Shown one piece after another: positions 1 to 10,512 of a DNA stretch of 64,000 nucleotides. The notes under the pieces were generated by a model that saw only the letters and a program-made list of their open reading frames with translations, did not search any database and was not told where the DNA came from. This DNA comes from Pseudoips prasinana (taxonomy: Eukaryota > Arthropoda > Insecta > Lepidoptera > Nolidae). The stretch's first letter is position 1. Every line of letters begins with the position of its first letter. The position numbers and the translations under genes are program-made. The stretch lies in contig OX621265.1 in NCBI GenBank assembly GCA_951640165.1, forward strand, positions 18,985,001 to 19,049,000, written 5' to 3'.

Positions 1-1
1 C

Positions 2-157
2 TTGGCGGGAAAAAAATTCAATACCCGAGAGGCAGTACAAAATGCCTTTGAAGAATTTGTTGCCTCCCGTCCAGCTGATTTCTTTAAGAAGGGCATCAAT
101 AAACTGCCACTGCGATGGCAAAGATGCATTGATTGCATGGGTGATTACTTCGATTAA
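2..157 (+). pseudogene. mariner-type transposase, C-terminal 51 residues (cut by window edge)
   Basis: The frame starting at base 2 is open to a TAA at 155-157. It reads like the end of a Tc1/mariner transposase: a segment FNTREAVQNAFEEFVASRP, then a PLRWQRCIDCMGDYFD tail just before the stop. In mariner enzymes this C-terminal stretch (xxWxxxIDxxGxYF) follows the DD34D catalytic core, which would lie left of the window. The transposase would cut and paste the element at TA sites. The ATG-initiated frame at 42-227 overlaps this one and is a shadow. The terminal inverted repeat should lie within about 100-200 bases to the right but was not identified. Whether the upstream ORF is intact cannot be judged here. 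Confidence 0.75.
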
Positions 158-227
158 TACAAATAAAAAAATTCATGAAAAAAATTCGTTTAAATTTTTT
201 CATACAAAACGGCAATTTCATAGGTAA

Positions 228-352
228 AGACCTATTATTTATCTATCTATATAAGTATGTATGTCGTCACCTGGTACCCATAGTACAAGCTTTGCTTAGT
301 TTGGGGCTAGATGATCTGTGTGACATTGTTCCCAGATATAAAAAAAAATATA
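228..352 (+). mobile_element. SINE A, 3' tail only
   Basis: Matches the tail of the other SINE A copies (tatctatataagtatgta, then a ggtacccatagtacaagc block and a gtgtgacattg end). The tRNA-like head is missing, so this is a 5'-truncated or broken copy just downstream of the mariner fragment. Confidence 0.7.
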
Positions 353-829
353 TATATATTAAGTAAACATTTAGTATATACTAGTACCACCCCCATCCGT
401 GCGTGACTTCCAGGGTTGCCAACTGAAGCACAAGCTAGGTGTAACCCACCTAGCTAGTGCTGAGGTGGTGACCCTTTCGGCAGAACATGCAAGAATCATA
501 ATTTTGTGCGTTTTTCTCAAATCTATGTATGTAATATCTTGTAGAACTGTGTGCTCCTCTTTTTTATGTGTGTTGTGCTGAATTAAATGTTTTTCATTTC
601 ATTTCTATAAACCATTACCAAGAACACGATCTTCAACAAAAGTTTTCAAGTTCAAACACACCCAGACAGACATACATCATAAAAAAACCAGCCGTATCAT
701 TGATTTCTATAATAAATAATAGCTTATTTAAATAATTCCGCAGTTAGGGCACTCACTTCTTTAAAGAATTACCGTTTTACATGGAGTTGTGGTGAATGGA
801 TAGGGCAAAAATACTGTATTAAATAATGA
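353..829. other. no gene seen; short inverted repeat
   Basis: No convincing coding frame. A small perfect inverted repeat (agctaggtg ... cacctagct, near 433-455) is the only structure noticed. Confidence 0.4.
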
Positions 830-1451
830 CATTTTATCAGCACTTGGGTATTAACATACACTTGTACTTGTCAAGCTCACAATGCAATACATAAACACAG
901 CCAAATACAGTATTAAGGTTGCAAAAAAAATTAATTAGTCCGTCCGTGCGGTCTGTTTTATCACATAAATATGTATTTTCTTAAATCCTTAAATAAATAA
1001 CAAATTAACTAAATTACAAAATAATCCATTATTTTGAAATTTAGTTCTAGTATTATATTATGTGTGTGACGGCGACAAATATCAGAATCAGAATATCATC
1101 ACCCCATCTCATCCCGTGGGGGGCGTAGAAGTCGACCCGAGGGAATATCTACCTGAGGAAGGGCAGCAGCTTCCTTCTGATTACTATGACTATCTTACTG
1201 CAATCGCCAACCCGCCTGCCAAGCGTGGCGATTATGGCATATCCCCCCAAGACGATTCTTGAGGGAGGCTTGTCCAGCAGTGGACTTATTTAGCTGTAAT
1301 GATGATGATGATGATTATATTATAATTAAAGAATTGAAGACACCGAGCAGTTGGCTAGCGCAGAGTGCTCTTAACTAGTAGCTTAATATACGCGACTAAT
1401 ACATGAGGGCACCCTTTTGGGGTTCAGGCCATAGCTCAGGGGCCCGTGAAG
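830..1451 (+). repeat. repeat Q, copy 1, split by an RTE-tailed element
   Basis: The segments 830-1051 and 1324-1451 match, in inverted order, the stretch 25670-26030 (shared blocks include gaccgcacggacggacta on the opposite strand, and the ...ttggctagcgca... block). Between them sits element E (1062-1313). The family is dispersed, but no termini or coding potential were identified. Confidence 0.65.
1062..1313 (+). mobile_element. RTE-tailed non-autonomous element E, full copy with target duplication
   Basis: Starts gtgtgtgacggcgacaaa and ends in gatgatgatgatgat. It is flanked by a perfect 10-bp direct repeat ATTATATTAT (1052-1061 and 1314-1323), as expected for target-primed retrotransposition. 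The 3' part (gtccagcagtggac ... atgatg) resembles the tail of the RTE copy at 1855-2312, while the 5' part does not code for a protein. It is therefore probably a SINE-like passenger using RTE machinery. It lies inside repeat Q. Confidence 0.75.
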
Positions 1452-1452
1452 T

Positions 1453-1835
1453 AAAAAACCGGCCAAGTGCGAGTCGAACTCGCCCATGAGGGGTTCCGTA
1501 GCAGCAAGTATTTTAGTTGATTAAATGAAAGCAAATTGCGGTTGACGATTTATGACGTATTAAAAAAACTACTTCATAGATCTCGTTCAAACCAATTTTC
1601 GTTGTTAGTTTGCCTGGTAATGTACATCATATATTTTTTTTAGTTTTATCATTCTCTTATTTTAGAAGGGAGGGGCACTCATTTTACCACTTTGGAAGTG
1701 TCTCTCGCCGAAACTATTCAGTTTAGAAAAAAATAATATTAGAAACTTCCATGTCATTTTTGAAGACCTATCCATAGACACCCCACATGTATGGGTACGA
1801 TGGAAAAAAATTGAGCTTCAGTTCTATGTAGGCAT
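1453..1835 (+). mobile_element. repeat L (AACCGGCCAAGTGCGAGTCG type), 3'-truncated
   Basis: Begins with the A-run plus accggccaagtgcgagtcg motif and tracks the longer copy at 52901-53506 to about the ttcagttctatgta position, then stops. It is a dispersed non-coding element without recognised coding capacity. Confidence 0.7.
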
Positions 1836-1854
1836 TGGCATGTAACATGTTGGC

Positions 1855-2312
1855 ACGTTATTCAATCATAAAGTCTTCGACCAGTGTGTGTTGCCAGTGA
1901 TGGCTTACGGAACAGAGACGTGGTCGCTCACTATGGGCCTTATTAGACGAGTGAAGGTCACCCAAAGAGCAATGAAGAGGGCTATGCTTCGGGTTTCCCT
2001 GCGAGATCGAATCAGAAATGCTGAGATCCGCAGGCGAACCAAAGTAATCGACATAGCTCGCACAATTGCCAAGCTGAAGTGACAGTGGGCAGGGCACATA
2101 GCTCGTTGAACCGACGGCCGCTGGGGCAGAAAGGTTCTCGAGTGGCGACCATGAACCGGAAGACGCAGCGTGGGCCCTTACAAGATGGACCGATGGTCTT
2201 GTGAGGGTCGCTGGAAGTCGCTAGATGCGTATAGCACAAGACCGGCTATTGTGAAGATCTTTGGGGGAGGCCTTTGTCCAGCTGTGAGCGTCTTTCGGCC
2301 GATGTGATGATG
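1855..2312 (+). pseudogene. RTE-type non-LTR retrotransposon, 3' end of ORF and tail
   Basis: The frame at 1888-2082 and its continuation resemble the C-terminal part of an RTE reverse-transcriptase protein: YGTETWSLT, then a basic block RAMKRAMLRVSLRDRIRN, then a stop where a Trp codon would be expected (AAG TGA CAG TGG, near 2080), followed by WAGHIA, RWGRKVLEWRP and GRPLSS-like remnants out to a gatgatgatt tail. The length is a small fraction of a full element and several codons are broken, so it is a 5'-truncated dead copy. The ATGATG end is typical of RTE elements. Minus-strand frames here are shadows. Confidence 0.75.
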
Positions 2313-3597
2313 ATTAAATCACTCATTTCACTGCCAAGTGTTCTACACAATCAGCCTCTTGACCAATTGTACTCAGCGGAGTCTCAGCACCCTACGGGAC
2401 CAATATAATAATTGGATCCGTTTCTGCAGTGCCTCTGGCATGCACGGAGGCGCACTTTGATGGTTTCCATGCCATCATCCGGAAGTAAATCGCCTCATTG
2501 CTCTGCAGAGTTCGGAACAGCTCCAACTCCATCCTGAAAACTATAGCAGGTATGAGATTGTATGTTATTGCAATTACATGTCACACTAACACATGTCCAG
2601 TTTCAAAATAATACAGTAAGTAACGGTAGGTATAAGATCTCTTTTTGGTTTACTAACCCCCTATGGACGTAACTGGTCTGAAATAAAGTCTTTTTTCATC
2701 ACCCCATCTCGGAAAGAGTATTTTTACTCTTCGATATCTGAGTGGAAAAGTCGTTTTTATCCTCTAGAGGTTAAAGTAAATTTGAATTTAGAACATCGTG
2801 TGCACCAAGCTTGGGAATGCATAATATCATTAAACCTATTTAATTGTACCTCTATGGTTCCGAAATTATCATACAACTTTTTTAATTTATTAAAAACTAA
2901 GACTCGGAATCTTCTTGGTGTTCTTACTTTTTTTTATTTGTTTTGCGCGATATTACTGCTTTATTACACTCGAACTGCAGCAACGTTACTTTAAGTTTTT
3001 CTTTATTATACCTGAGTATTATTTGTTATAATTTTGAGATTGTCCTGTAATACTTACATATCATAATATAGTAATTGATACCTAAACTGAAATAAAAGTA
3101 TTTATAATAAGTTATTTTTCGCATTTAGTAATTTCCTCGCTGAGGTGTGATAAAACGTTACGTGTTGCAATCGAGTGCTCAGGATTCTAATTTTACAATC
3201 CTTCGCTTGCTCGGTTATCAAAATTTAAATTTTCAGACCATATAGTAATAATTTTCTTAAGTTTTCTAAGGGTTCAAAAAACTTAATAAAACTAACACGA
3301 CAATCTTTCTAACCTCCATGGCTACCAATTTGTCAAGATGGCCGTTCCGCCATTTTGTTATGACTTATGTGCGCGTGCAACTGTTTTGACTGGGGTATTT
3401 ATAATCACGCTTTTTACGTTTAAAACAAGCCACAGAATCATATTACTCATACATCGGGTTTTTAAGGTGGCTGGTGGACAAACTAGCATACATGTGTTGC
3501 ATCACATCTCCTGCTCACCATCTCAAATTAGTCTGCCGTCTTTGCATTGTACTTTTTCTTCTTATCGTGTCGATGGTAAGAATTAAATTTTATCTTC
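2313..3597. other. no gene supported; AT-rich, unclassified repeat debris
   Basis: Short frames at 2782-2994 and 3338-3586 have low-complexity hydrophobic composition and no recognised motif. The stretch 2340-2530 has higher GC and looks like an old dispersed repeat, but I could not tie it to another copy in the window. Confidence 0.35.
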
Positions 3598-4012
3598 TCA
3601 AAATTGGGCAACGCTGATCGCTTTGGCTGAAGAGTTATTTAAGTCCTGAAGGGAACTGGAGACGGGAGAGGAGGGACTAGCAGATAAATGTGCCATACTT
3701 TGGGGTGACACGTCGCACCCGCAGATGTTTTGCAATGTGGGAATGTAATTCCATTTGCACATGTTTTCTTTGGATCTACCATCCTGGGTGGTGGTGGTTG
3801 GCCTTGGCAAATTATGCGCGATATTATAAATTTGGCGGGCCAAACAAAGGAGGAGCATATTTATCTCGCCATAAGGTTGCCCTCGCATTTTGTGCATCGA
3901 TCCTAGCTGTAGAAGTGGCCAGGAAACTTTTACGACTTTTCAATCGTTGGGGAGCTGGAGTAAAAGGGCGTGGTTTTTGTCTGTCTCCTCTCAACACCAC
4001 TAGCTACTTCCC
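3598..4012 (-). repeat. unclassified repeat, possibly transposon-coding relic
   Basis: The minus strand contains a run resembling protein sequence (RLKSRKSFLATSTARI, then DAQNARATLWRDKYAPP), after which stops appear. Plus-strand frames of up to 162 codons cross unrelated repeat boundaries and were not accepted as genes. The family is not recognised. Confidence 0.3.
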
Positions 4013-4044
4013 TTCTAACAGCTGGAGGCGCCATTCCACATTGT

Positions 4045-4265
4045 ACTTACATAAATACAATGTGGAGTTTCCCAAAGGGTTGGACAGAGACATCGGATTT
4101 CCATTTGTCACGGTCTTTGCACACCTCTTTCGCCTCGATTACTTTCATTATATTCTTCATACATGCTCGCCGGTTTAGGGTACGTCTGACCTTTCTTAAG
4201 AACATCTCCGATTTGGTCAGAGAATGTTCTACGAGGTCTTCCTCTTCCGGTTGTACCATCCACAC
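4045..4265 (-). pseudogene. non-LTR element F, C-terminal ORF fragment
   Basis: The minus frame ends ...[19 protein letters not shown], matching the RDKWKSVVPAFPSGKQA end of the copy at 13499-13699 and the inverted copy near 10180-10245. It is a 5'-truncated, mutated non-LTR 3' end. A short hairpin (acattgta ... tacaatgt) marks its 3' side around 4038-4066. Confidence 0.55.
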
Positions 4266-4299
4266 AAGCCAGGTATACTTATTTCATCAATCTTCTTTC

Positions 4300-4553
4300 A
4301 TTACCGTAGCCTAGTTGGTAGTGCTCCTGCCTAAGAAGCTGGTGTCCTGGGTTCCAATCCCGGTAAGTGCAAATATTTGTGTGATGAGCACGAATATTTG
4401 TTTCTGAGTCATGGATGTTTTCTATTTATTTAAGTATTTATGTATCTATATAAGTATGTATATCGTCGCCTGGTACCCATAGTACAAGCTTTGCTTAGTT
4501 TGGGGCTAGGATGATCTGTGTGACATTGTCCCTAGATATTATTATTATTATTA
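4300..4553 (+). mobile_element. SINE A (tRNA-derived), near full length
   Basis: The head has a pol III A-box-like segment (tagcctagttggtagtg) and a B-box-like segment (gggttccaatccc). It is followed by the shared core (aaatatttgtgtgatgagca...), the tatctatataagtatgta tail and an (att)n end. Non-coding; it would be transcribed by RNA polymerase III and mobilised by a partner LINE. Confidence 0.85.
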
Positions 4554-4784
4554 ATCCTTTCTAAATACCCAAACCATCTCAGCATACCTTTTAAAATCAT
4601 TGTTATTATAGCCTCTTTCACACCACAACGCTCTCTTACATCAGTTTTTACGCCGTAACGTAACACGTAACGTCTCTTGAAACGGACCCTCTTATAACCG
4701 CCCACAGTCGAGGTTCAAACCCTAAAGATGGTGCCTTCCGACGCGGGTACTTAGTTTTTCTTAGTTCACTCAACCAAAATAATA

Positions 4785-5256
4785 ATAATAATATCCTGGG
4801 ACATTATTCACACACGGACATCTGATTCCAAACTAAGCAGAGCTTGTACTATGGAAACCAGATAGTCCCTCCCTCTTACCCACCTCTGCAACTCCTGTAA
4901 GCCAGGATCAACAGTGGCACACAATGAAATGACACTGAGCTGTGAGGCTCAGGCATGTCCCGGGGAATCGCGACAACTGTCTTGGACCCGCAACGAATTT
5001 AATGGGAAAGAAAAAAGGGGGAGTTAGAAATGAATAGTTCCACTTCATATTCTTCATTATTTCTTATGGAAATCAGATAACTGATATATTACATATACTA
5101 CTTTTCTTTTGTAAATACATACTTATATAGACAATTACACCCAGACTCAGGACAAACAGGCATGTTCATGCACACAAATATCTGCCCTGAGTGGGAATCG
5201 AACCCACGACCTCCGGCGTGAATGCAAGCATTTGCCAACCACGCAAACAGGCCCGT
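4785..5256 (-). mobile_element. SINE B, interrupted by an R1-like tail fragment
   Basis: Tail at 4785-4864 and head/core at 5066-5256 (B-box complement gggaatcgaacccacgacc near 5190). The two halves are separated by 4865-5065, a piece of the 3' UTR of the R1-like family found in full at 20379-25421. The 15-bp sequence tatggaaaccagata/tatggaaatcagata on either side is a plausible target duplication with one mismatch. Confidence 0.75.
4865..5065 (-). mobile_element. R1-like element, 3' UTR fragment
   Basis: Closely matches 20400-20590 (agtccctccctcttaccc ... ccggggaatcgcgac ... gagttagaaatgaatag). It is 5'-truncated and inserted in SINE B. Confidence 0.75.
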
Positions 5257-5613
5257 CCGATGAACATAAACATATGCAAAAGTTTTGAAATCACCAATCT
5301 TGTCTATGGAAGATGACATAGTTATATATTACAATAATAATGTAGATATTAAATTTCATAACAATTCGTTACAATGTCAAGAGACATAAAACATAGTCAA
5401 ATGTCAATTCATATTTCTATGCCAATAAACAAATCGTTTATTGAATAATATTTTGTTTTTCTAAGAGACATACTTTAAGTTTTTGTTATAACTTGTTTAG
5501 CGAAACAGTTTTAATAGTCTGGTAGGGCATTGTGGAAACACACACATAGCGATATACGAGACCCAGTCTGTCCCCGTTCTAGTAAATATAATAAATAAAA
5601 CCATATTACATTA
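5257..5613. other. no gene seen
   Basis: AT-rich, with no coding frame or clear repeat. Confidence 0.4.
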
Positions 5614-5760
5614 TCTATACATATAATAAAATCGTAGGAAAGTCAAAACTGTACATTGAATATTTTTTTTAAAGGATACTGCGGGGGTGATCTATAGTCG
5701 ATATCGAAACCAAAAATATAGTTTTTAGAATTTTTGTCTGTTTGTCTGTATGTATGTCCG
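5614..5760 (+). mobile_element. Helitron family D, 5' half
   Basis: Starts TCTATACATATAATAAAATC after an A, like the intact copies, but breaks off at the ...tgtatgtatgtccg position, where a SINE A head remnant (5764-5802) follows. The hairpin/CTAG 3' end is missing. Confidence 0.75.
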
Positions 5761-5763
5761 CTT

Positions 5764-5802
5764 GGTAGGCAGGAGCACTACCAACTAAGCTACGGTGACC
5801 GT
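5764..5802 (-). mobile_element. SINE A head remnant
   Basis: Complement of the A-box region (ggtcaccgtagcttagttgg); only the 5' end of the SINE is left, joined to the broken Helitron. Confidence 0.55.
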
Positions 5803-5811
5803 CAAAAAAAA

Positions 5812-5995
5812 GTATATCATTTATCTGATTTCCATAGTACAAGCTCTGCTTAATTTGGGATCAGATGGCCGTGTATGAATATCTCCCTCGATATTATTAT
5901 TATATTTATCTGGTCTGGTTGCTATAGTACACGGTCCACCTAGTTTAGGATCAGATGGCAGTGTGCTATCCCAAGATATTTATTATTATTGTAAT
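5812..5995 (+). mobile_element. two SINE B-type tails in tandem
   Basis: 5812-5902 and 5903-5995 each carry the ccatagtac(a/c)... tagtttgggatcagatgg... att-repeat tail. Heads are absent and the second is more diverged. Confidence 0.6.
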
Positions 5996-6087
5996 TCCGT
6001 AAACCAAATATCTGCTGTGTGGTGATAGAATATCATCACTCCATCTCATCCCGCGGGGGTCGTAGAAATCGTCCGACGGAATACCTT

Positions 6088-6262
6088 TTTTTTGGCTTTT
6101 ATTGCTTTAGGAAGCAGACGAGCTAGCGGCCCACCTGATGGTAAGTGGTAACCGCTGCTCATGGACATTCGCAGTGCCAAAGGCACAGCAAACCGCTGCC
6201 TACCGGGATATTAATACTCTTATTAAACCTCGTTTGAAGACTTGTCGTAGCGCTGGGGAAGG
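6088..6262 (-). mobile_element. CR1-like non-LTR 3' end fragment
   Basis: Matches 45855-46035 (gaagcagacgagctagcgg, cacctgatggtaagtggtaacc, then the end of the ORF at the cctcgtttgaag position). The T-run at 6088-6095 is the poly(A) of a minus-strand insertion. Confidence 0.65.
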
Positions 6263-6264
6263 TA

Positions 6265-6573
6265 CAGTTACATCCCTATTTCCGCTGTTTACTGCTGAGT
6301 TGCAACAATCGCCGATTGACGCAAATGCCAACCAGCAAATCAGCAGCATTTCTATATACATACGTAAATCAGCAGTAAATACTGTATATAAACTCGCGTT
6401 TTCATTATTTCCATTAGTGTATTATTCTCTGATGAAATTGCTGCCCAGCTACGGAATGGTCATAGATCAGCCGGCTGGCTTTCAGCAAGGAAACTAGAAG
6501 TAATATATTCCGGGTCGTCACTCTGCCCTTCACTAGGGCTATCGCGCAAAAGTCCAAATAACAAAGTTATTAT
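6265..6573 (+). repeat. repeat N, copy 1
   Basis: The same roughly 300-bp sequence occurs inverted at 63669-63948 (shared cggaatggtcatagatc, aagtccaaat ... caaagttatt). A reading frame ending ...GMVIDQPAGFQQGN is open in both copies, but the frame lacks a recognised domain. Confidence 0.65.
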
Positions 6574-6792
6574 TCATCATTACAGCTAAATAAGTCCACT
6601 GCTGGATATGCCATAATCGCCACGCTTGACAGGCGGGTTGGCGATCGCAGTAAGATGGTCATAGTACTCAGAAGGAAGCTGCTGCCCGTCCTCTGGTAGA
6701 TATTCCCTCAGGTCGACTTCCACGCCCCCCACGGGATGAGATGGGGTGATGATATTCTGATTCTGATATTTGTCACCGTCACCACACAGCAG
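6574..6792 (-). mobile_element. element E, inverted copy
   Basis: Runs from the complement of the tail (agctaaataagtccactgctgga) through cataatcgccacgcttgac to the head (ctgatatttgtcaccgtca). A 3' deletion removes the cccccaaag segment. Confidence 0.75.
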
Positions 6793-7203
6793 TGTGTGTT
6801 TATTATATTGTATTAGTGTTCCCTATTAGTTAAATACAGTGTAGTGTTAAAAATAAAGTGAAAGTAGTGCTAACACTTATGTAGTTTTTTCTTAAAACTA
6901 CCGAGTCGCACAAACTAAAAATACGAACGTAGCTATCTACCAGACAACGGGCAGCAGCGTTATTCTGTGAACTATAGCCATCAAACTGCGATTGCCAACC
7001 CATCTGCCAAGAGTGGCGTTTATCGCATATCCCTTCTTTGGGGAGGCCAATACTGTCTAAATACCAAATGAAAAAAATACTGTGAAAGCATTATTTATCA
7101 CTCTGCCCGTGAGAACAACTATTTAGTAAACAACAAAAGTAGTAGATCTATCCTCAACTTGTACAACCTTCAAAAATATAATATTTATTTGCTAGTATAC
7201 AAG

Positions 7204-7380
7204 GTATAGGTGCGATTTTCAAACAAACTCAAACCAACGGTGAGGAAAAGCCTTTCGCATATTTTTCAAAAAAAATAAACGATACCCAAAAAAAGAAAAA
7301 AGCCATATATCTTGAATGTTTGGCAATAAAAGAGGCGGTTAAATACTGGCAACACTGGCTTATAGGAAAAACATTGGAGT
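7204..7380 (+). pseudogene. Ty3/gypsy-type RNase H fragment
   Basis: The frame from 7210 reads GAIFKQTQTNGEEKPFAYFS, then KK, INDTQKKKKAIYLECLAIKE and AVKYWQHWLIGKTLEFW. This is the tether/RNase H region of gypsy-type Pol proteins (GAxLxQ ... PxAYFSKKL ... KYYxxELE/CLAIVxAxxxWxHYLxG). No ATG begins it, the preceding catalytic FTDASG block is not readable, and no LTRs were found, so it is an internal relic of an LTR retrotransposon. The frame is lost soon after position 7380. Confidence 0.7.
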
Positions 7381-8210
7381 TTTGGCGCCAACGCGGAAAA
7401 AGACGCATCGAGGCTATGTTTTATTTTCAAAAACTGGTGTAAATTCGAGTTTTTATGTGTAAATATGGTGGATTTTTAGACATAACATCTTCGACAACGT
7501 ACACAAGTGGAGGAAAGTGCGATATTGCCGTGAATTGTGATTTTCCGTGTTGTAACCAAAACTCCATAAAAGCCCCTAGTAAAGTCTCCACTGCTTTACT
7601 GGGGTTGGACAAGGACTATCTATGACTTGATTGTGACGGACTTTACTGGACAGACAATGACTGAAATAAATGATAGAAAAATATATTTACTGAAGGCTCA
7701 TAAGGCCAAAGAAGCCAGAGCCGTAAAACGAAAAAAAAAAAAAAAACATTTGCGGTTTTTTAGATCACAAACCTGTAGAAAAAATGAATATTATACTTTG
7801 AGCAGAAATCCTGTAATAGAATCATATGAAAATCAAGATAGTAATATAAAAGTAGTGAATTTTGTTAATAGGTAAAATATTATTAAAATAAAACATAAAA
7901 TATACGTTTGCTAGTGTGGTTGATGTACCTAACATCAGCCACACTGGTAAATAAATATTATTAATTCTTGATTAAGTCGATATGGCATATCTGTATGTAT
8001 TTTAAAATAAATCTTATTTGTTCCTTTACTTTGTATTGTATAAACTTATTAGTAACATCTTTCTATCTTCTATTATATCTCGTATACTTCCTTACTTTAA
8101 CATGGCATACTGAACTGAATAGCAATTAAGCTTTTGTCCAGCAGTAGCCGTACTTTGACTCTCATGAAGAGATGTTGAAACCAAATATGTATGCAGAAGT
8201 CTTGTTTTTT
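7381..8210. other. no gene supported
   Basis: Contains a small lysine-rich frame (7627-7875) with an A-run and no recognised domain. Some of this may be further gypsy debris, but no motif supports it. Confidence 0.35.
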
Positions 8211-8211
8211 T

Positions 8212-8458
8212 TTTGAAGTTATACTTCTTTTGGCGCGATGGAGAAAAATGATGAGAATGAATTTTTACGATGCGCGCGCACACCGACACCAGAATATTTC
8301 ACAGCATGAAGTTAGTTTTAGGTGGTATGAGAGTGAATTTTTACGATGCGCGCGCACGATGCGCGCGCATCGTAAAGATAACAACATGACGTTAGTTCTA
8401 GGTGGTATGAAAATTGATAACTATGTTCAAGTTGTATATTAAGAAGTATAACTTCTAA
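8212..8458. mobile_element. short palindrome-ended (MITE-like) element with GC-rich core
   Basis: The ends are inverted copies of GAAGTTATACTTCTT (8213-8227 and about 8438-8455). Inside are two related units of about 80 bp, each with gaatttttacgatgcgcgc and ttaggtggtatga. The second holds a perfect inverted repeat with 17-bp arms (8340-8356/8360-8376). Confidence 0.6.
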
Positions 8459-8487
8459 CGCGTGTACATAAGTACACACAAGTTTTT

Positions 8488-8734
8488 TTTTATATCTGGG
8501 GACAATGTCACACAGATCATCCTAGCCCCAAACTAAGCAAAGCTTGTACTATGGGTACCAGGCGACGATATACATACTTATATAGATAGATAAATACATA
8601 TATACATAGAAAACATCCATGACTCAGAAACAAATATTCGTGCTCATCACACAAATATTTGCACTTACCGGGATTCGAACCCAAGACCACCAGCTTCGTA
8701 GGCAGGAGCACTACCAACTAGGCTATAGTGACCG
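8488..8734 (-). mobile_element. SINE A, near full length
   Basis: Tail at the left (ggggacaatgtcacacagat), core (aaatattcgtgctcatcac), B-box complement (gggattcgaaccc) and A-box complement (ctaccaactaggcta). Confidence 0.85.
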
Positions 8735-9911
8735 TCGACCGACCGTCATCTTGAAGTCGATGTTTCATGAAGTTGTTGATTTCTATAGCTCCGGCCTGCA
8801 CTAGTTTTAATATACCTACCTAAGTGTTTTTAAGTATGTGTCCTTAAGTGATTAAGGCGGTACACGGTAGGTACTTAACATGCCACAGAGAGGCGGCACT
8901 TAACTACGCAACTGACACTTGTCAAACTGAGACCTCCCTCAAGGATATTAGACATAGATTAGGTAACCACATAGCACAGATAATACACTACAAGTAGTCG
9001 AGTATTGTGCCTAAACTGCGCTTCTGATTGACTTGAAAAGGGGAGTTTTGAAATTCGACAGATTATTAATAGCACTGTGTAAGGAGTTTATAAAAATACT
9101 TACTTATTATAAAGTTTAGTATAGACTTATTATAAAACAGTTCTAACTTTTTTACTTACTTTACATATAACTAACCCTAATTACTTAATTTCCTCCAAAT
9201 AATAGAATAATTTTTCATAAATTTCCTGTTTTCCATAGTAAAAGTTCTGCTTAGTTTGGGATCTGATGACCGTGTGTAAATAATGTCTCAGGATATTATT
9301 ATTATGTTAAACTTGGTAAAAATATTATAACTATAATAAACTTTTATAATAAACTATAATAATAGTTTTAGTTTGTATGTAGTTTTAATCTATTTCCAAT
9401 ATTTATATCAGTATAGTTTTAATTTATTTAATCGTTATATTGTAAATTCATTATATTACTACAAACGCTAAATGATAAAAAATCGAGTGTAGATAAACTT
9501 TTTAATTATCTTATACTCTTGATAATCTCTCTCTATTGTAGGCTATGCTGCTGCTAGGCTTCTGTTGTGTATGAATTGAACACACACCCACTCAAACACA
9601 CACACACACATATACACTCACACCGACACACCTTTTTAAGACAGTAATTATAGACATGGATTTAAACAGACAAACATACTAAATACCTATTACAATAATT
9701 ATAGCTCTCTAGTTCAACAAATATCAAAGAAATGTCCTACCTACATGACATAATCTTTGCCTTTTCCATTATCAAAAGCTTTAACGTCCTGATAGCGAAT
9801 GATTCATAAGGCAGGCTTTTTTTACTTAATGTACTGGCCATTAAGTTGTGTCCTAGTGTGACGGGGTTTAGGGGCCCGTGGGGAGACGGAAGAACCATTT
9901 ACCGGCATGAC
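8735..9911. other. no gene seen; SINE B tail and CA-rich tract
   Basis: A headless SINE B tail occupies about 9223-9305 (+). A CA-rich simple tract lies at 9574-9632. The remainder is AT-rich without a coding frame. Confidence 0.45.
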
Positions 9912-10160
9912 GATCACCGTAGCCTAGTTGGTAGTGCTCCTGCGTATGAAGCTGGTGGTCCTGGGTTCGAATCCCGGTAAGTGCAAATATTTGTGTGATG
10001 AGCACGAATATTTGTTTCTGAGTCATGGATGTTTTCTATGTATATAAGTATTTATCTATCTATATAAGTATGTATATCGTCGCCTGGTACCCATAGTACA
10101 AGCTTTGCTTAGTTTGGGGCTAGGATGATCTGTGTGACATTGTCCCTATATATTATTATA
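9912..10160 (+). mobile_element. SINE A, full copy
   Basis: Clean head (tagcctagttggtagtg; gggttcgaatccc), core and tail, ending in an (att) run. It is one of the best copies for reconstructing the family order. Confidence 0.88.
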
Positions 10161-10177
10161 TTATATATATGCTTACA

Positions 10178-10245
10178 TAGACTCACGCCCGTTTCAGAGT
10201 GGAGTAGGCAGAGACAACGGACTTCCATTTGTCACGACTTGCAAA
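10178..10245 (-). mobile_element. non-LTR element F, 3' tail
   Basis: Complement of the RDKWKS...GKRA-stop end (acttccatttgtcacgac) and gtgagtctatgtaag tail. Confidence 0.55.
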
Positions 10246-10317
10246 CCATTTTTTATGTTTATATACAAGTTTATATATTTACAGAAATTTAATAATTTAA
10301 AATGATATCAACATATA

Positions 10318-10390
10318 ATTGGCGGTGGTGATCACTTACCATCAGGTGTCCACTTGCTCGTCTGTCGCCCTCTGATATAAAAAAAATAAT
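10318..10390 (+). mobile_element. CR1-like 3' UTR tail
   Basis: Shares ggtgatcacttaccatcagg and gtcgccctctgat plus an A-run with 17640-17880. 5'-truncated. Confidence 0.55.
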
Positions 10391-10512
10391 CAATACTACT
10401 TTTAAATTCCGTTTTTGTTTTTTATATATTTCATTTTTGTAAATAGTTAATAAATATTCTGGATAGTTGTTCCAGGATATCTGACCTGATCCCAAACTAG
10501 GCAGCCTGTATT

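Larger units (their letters stand above)
6013..7052 (+). mobile_element. element E copy split by later insertions
   Basis: 6013-6087 carries the 5' part (ctgtgtggtgatagaa ... cggaatacc) and 6945-7052 the next part (gggcagcag ... aactgcgattgccaaccc ... ggggaggcc) in the same orientation. The gap holds a CR1-like tail (6088-6262), repeat N and a second, inverted E copy. Joining the two halves as one copy is an inference from order and orientation. Confidence 0.5.

Noticed and set aside
3690..4178. 162-codon plus-strand frame
   Set aside because: It crosses from an unclassified repeat into the antisense of non-LTR F; no domain, no homogeneous composition.
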